Assembly (NCBI GenBank): GCA_028821635.1
Contig: JAPPDO010000176.1
Span: 1-8,012 of the forward strand
Origin: Ekhidna sp.
GTDB lineage: Bacteria; Bacteroidota; Bacteroidia; Cytophagales; Cyclobacteriaceae
Direction: 5' to 3'
DNA: 8,012 nt
Under the pieces are notes generated by a model. That model was not told the DNA's origin. It ran no database searches and saw only the letters and a program-made list of their open reading frames with translations. Below are positions 7,293-8,012 of this stretch, in pieces. The translations under genes and the position numbers were made by a program. The stretch's first letter is position 1. Each line of letters opens with the position of its first letter.

Positions 7293-7375
7293 CACTTTAC
7301 TTTTTGTTTTATTGTTGCAAATATACATTGAATAAACAGAATACGCTAAGCACTTGTTTTTATTTTATAGTTGCA
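7293..7375. repeat. Diverged direct repeat in the lipoprotein promoter region
   Basis: Two similar blocks lie 58 bases apart: 7293-7319 and 7351-7375. Each begins CACTT, runs through TTTTT and TTTTAT, and ends GTTGCA; the second is two bases shorter. The end of the first copy overlaps the -7 box at 7318-7325. A related GCAACCAAAAAACA in the opposite orientation starts at 7281. They could be operator sites or a local duplication. Confidence 0.4.
7318..7325 (-). promoter_or_regulatory. -7 promoter box for the lipoprotein unit
   Basis: The minus strand reads TATATTTG, a perfect match to the Bacteroidota -7 consensus TAnnTTTG. It lies about 95 bases before the ATG at 7222, implying a leader of roughly 90 bases. 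I see no good TTTG at the -33 position, so strength is uncertain. Confidence 0.45.
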
Positions 7376-7389
7376 TTTGATATTATAAC

Positions 7390-7563
7390 ATGGATTTATT
7401 CACACTCTTTGAAGCCGTAATTTTTCAAAATTCAGATTTTATGAAAAAAGTAAATTTAATTTTCCCCATCGCAGTGGACTTTTTATTTACTAATCTTGTT
7501 AAATTTATAAACAGAAATTCAGGCGAAGATTTTAAAAATAATGCTAGCCAGAAATATTGGTAA
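7390..7563 (+). CDS. Possible 57-residue small protein
   Basis: ATG at 7390 to TAA at 7561-7563 encodes 57 residues beginning MDLFTLFEAVIF. The middle (VNLIFPIAVDFLFTNLVKFI, 21-40) could be an amphipathic or marginal membrane helix; the tail is polar (NRNSGEDFKNNASQKYW). No family recognised. It would be divergent from the lipoprotein gene, sharing the 167-base region between their starts. There is no Shine-Dalgarno site or convincing promoter, though many Bacteroidota genes lack the former. An ORF this long is not rare by chance in AT-rich DNA, so it may be spurious. Confidence 0.3.
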   Translation: MDLFTLFEAVIFQNSDFMKKVNLIFPIAVDFLFTNLVKFINRNSGEDFKNNASQKYW

Positions 7564-7955
7564 TTATTCCATCCTTTACACAATACCTCGGCCTAATAAA
7601 TACACTTGTCACAGTAACGAAAGCTTGTATTACCTGTTGAGAAAGTAAAATCACGACAATTATCACCTAATGAATACCGTTCAAAGGAAGGGCCTGTAAA
7701 AATGAAGTTAACTGAAAATCACTATTATGCATAGCAGTACTAGGATAGCAAAGCCGTAATAAAGAGGTTTGCATGTATGTTTGGGGCCATTTATCCGTTA
7801 GGTCTTACAAGGTCTCTCAAGAGTTGTCTTCCTTCTCCGATGCGGACGTAATACTGAAGAAGATGGTGTGAATGGACTGCGTAAAAGCATTGGGTGCGAA
7901 ACCAGCGGCTAATAAAACATACAAAATACTAACGCCCTAAAGGCATGATTATTGC
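7564..7955. other. Noncoding, higher-GC stretch with hairpins; possible structured RNA or mobile-element fragment
   Basis: No long ORF on either strand. Base composition is visibly richer in G and C than the DNA at 7223-7563. One compound hairpin stands out on the plus strand: TCTTC-C-TTC near 7827-7835 pairs with GAAGAAGA near 7856-7863 around a bulged C, enclosing TCCG-ATG-CGGA. Purine-rich single-stranded-looking stretches such as GTAAAAGCATTGGGTGCG (from 7881) follow. The texture suggests a folded RNA; domain I of a group II intron is one possibility, but I see no catalytic domain V and no reverse-transcriptase frame. Confidence 0.3.
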
Positions 7956-7981
7956 GGGGGGGGGGGGGGGGGGAAAAAAAA
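7956..7981. repeat. 18-G homopolymer followed by 8 A
   Basis: Eighteen G (7956-7973) run straight into eight A (7974-7981), 31 bases from the window end. This is the only such tract in an otherwise AT-rich region. It resembles a sequencing or assembly artefact at a contig end; bases beyond it should be treated as unreliable. Confidence 0.8.
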
Positions 7982-8012
7982 TATTAAGAGGGGTGTCTTT
8001 CTGGGTTTGCTT

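Noticed and set aside
7667..7774. 35-codon minus-strand ORF (MQTSLLRLCYPSTAMH...)
   Set aside because: Too short and without context; the opposite strand looks like folded noncoding RNA, so this is probably an incidental antisense frame.
1..8012. CRISPR arrays, tRNA, rRNA, or intact insertion sequences
   Set aside because: No regularly spaced identical repeats, cloverleaf, rRNA signature or transposase frame was seen on either strand.

Overview
The window looks like a stretch of a Bacteroidota chromosome. The clearest lineage marker is a PorQ-like protein of the type IX secretion system, which is confined to that phylum. Other signs agree: the Bacteroidota-style Cys-rich end of the family 9 glycosyltransferase, a perfect TAnnTTTG promoter box, low-to-moderate GC, and starts without strong Shine-Dalgarno sites. 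I cannot place it below phylum; Cytophagales-like is only a guess.

Bases 1-3951 (plus strand) are a tightly packed housekeeping operon: the C-terminal two thirds of the Lon protease (lon, cut by the window edge), porQ, and hslU. Successive genes overlap by 4 bases (TTGA, then ATGA), so they are probably co-transcribed and translationally coupled. Two ATP-dependent proteolysis genes therefore flank an outer-membrane secretion gene.

Bases 3948-5416 (minus strand) hold a convergent two-gene unit: a diverged glycosyltransferase family 9 (heptosyltransferase-like) gene followed by a SixA-type histidine phosphatase. They overlap by 1 base (TAGTG). The phosphatase and hslU stop codons share one TTAA, leaving no room for a terminator between the converging units.

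Bases 5417-6003 are noncoding. They contain a weak promoter candidate for the glycosyltransferase gene, a G-rich patch, a strong REP-like palindrome, a second small hairpin, a very AT-rich stretch and a probable terminator for the next minus-strand unit.

Bases 6004-7222 (minus strand) are the accessory-looking part. A predicted lipoprotein ends in a tryptophan-led, cysteine-bounded, glycine-zipper hydrophobic block resembling pore-forming bacteriocin segments, followed by a Cys-rich tail. One base after its stop comes a 90-residue protein with two membrane helices. This has the layout of a toxin/effector plus a small membrane immunity or partner protein, and is the best candidate for something undescribed; the function is inferred from architecture only.

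Bases 7223-8012 contain the promoter region of that unit with a diverged direct repeat, a possible 57-codon ORF, a higher-GC noncoding stretch with RNA-like hairpins (possibly part of a mobile element or group II intron), and an 18-G homopolymer near the end that looks like a sequence-quality or contig-end problem.
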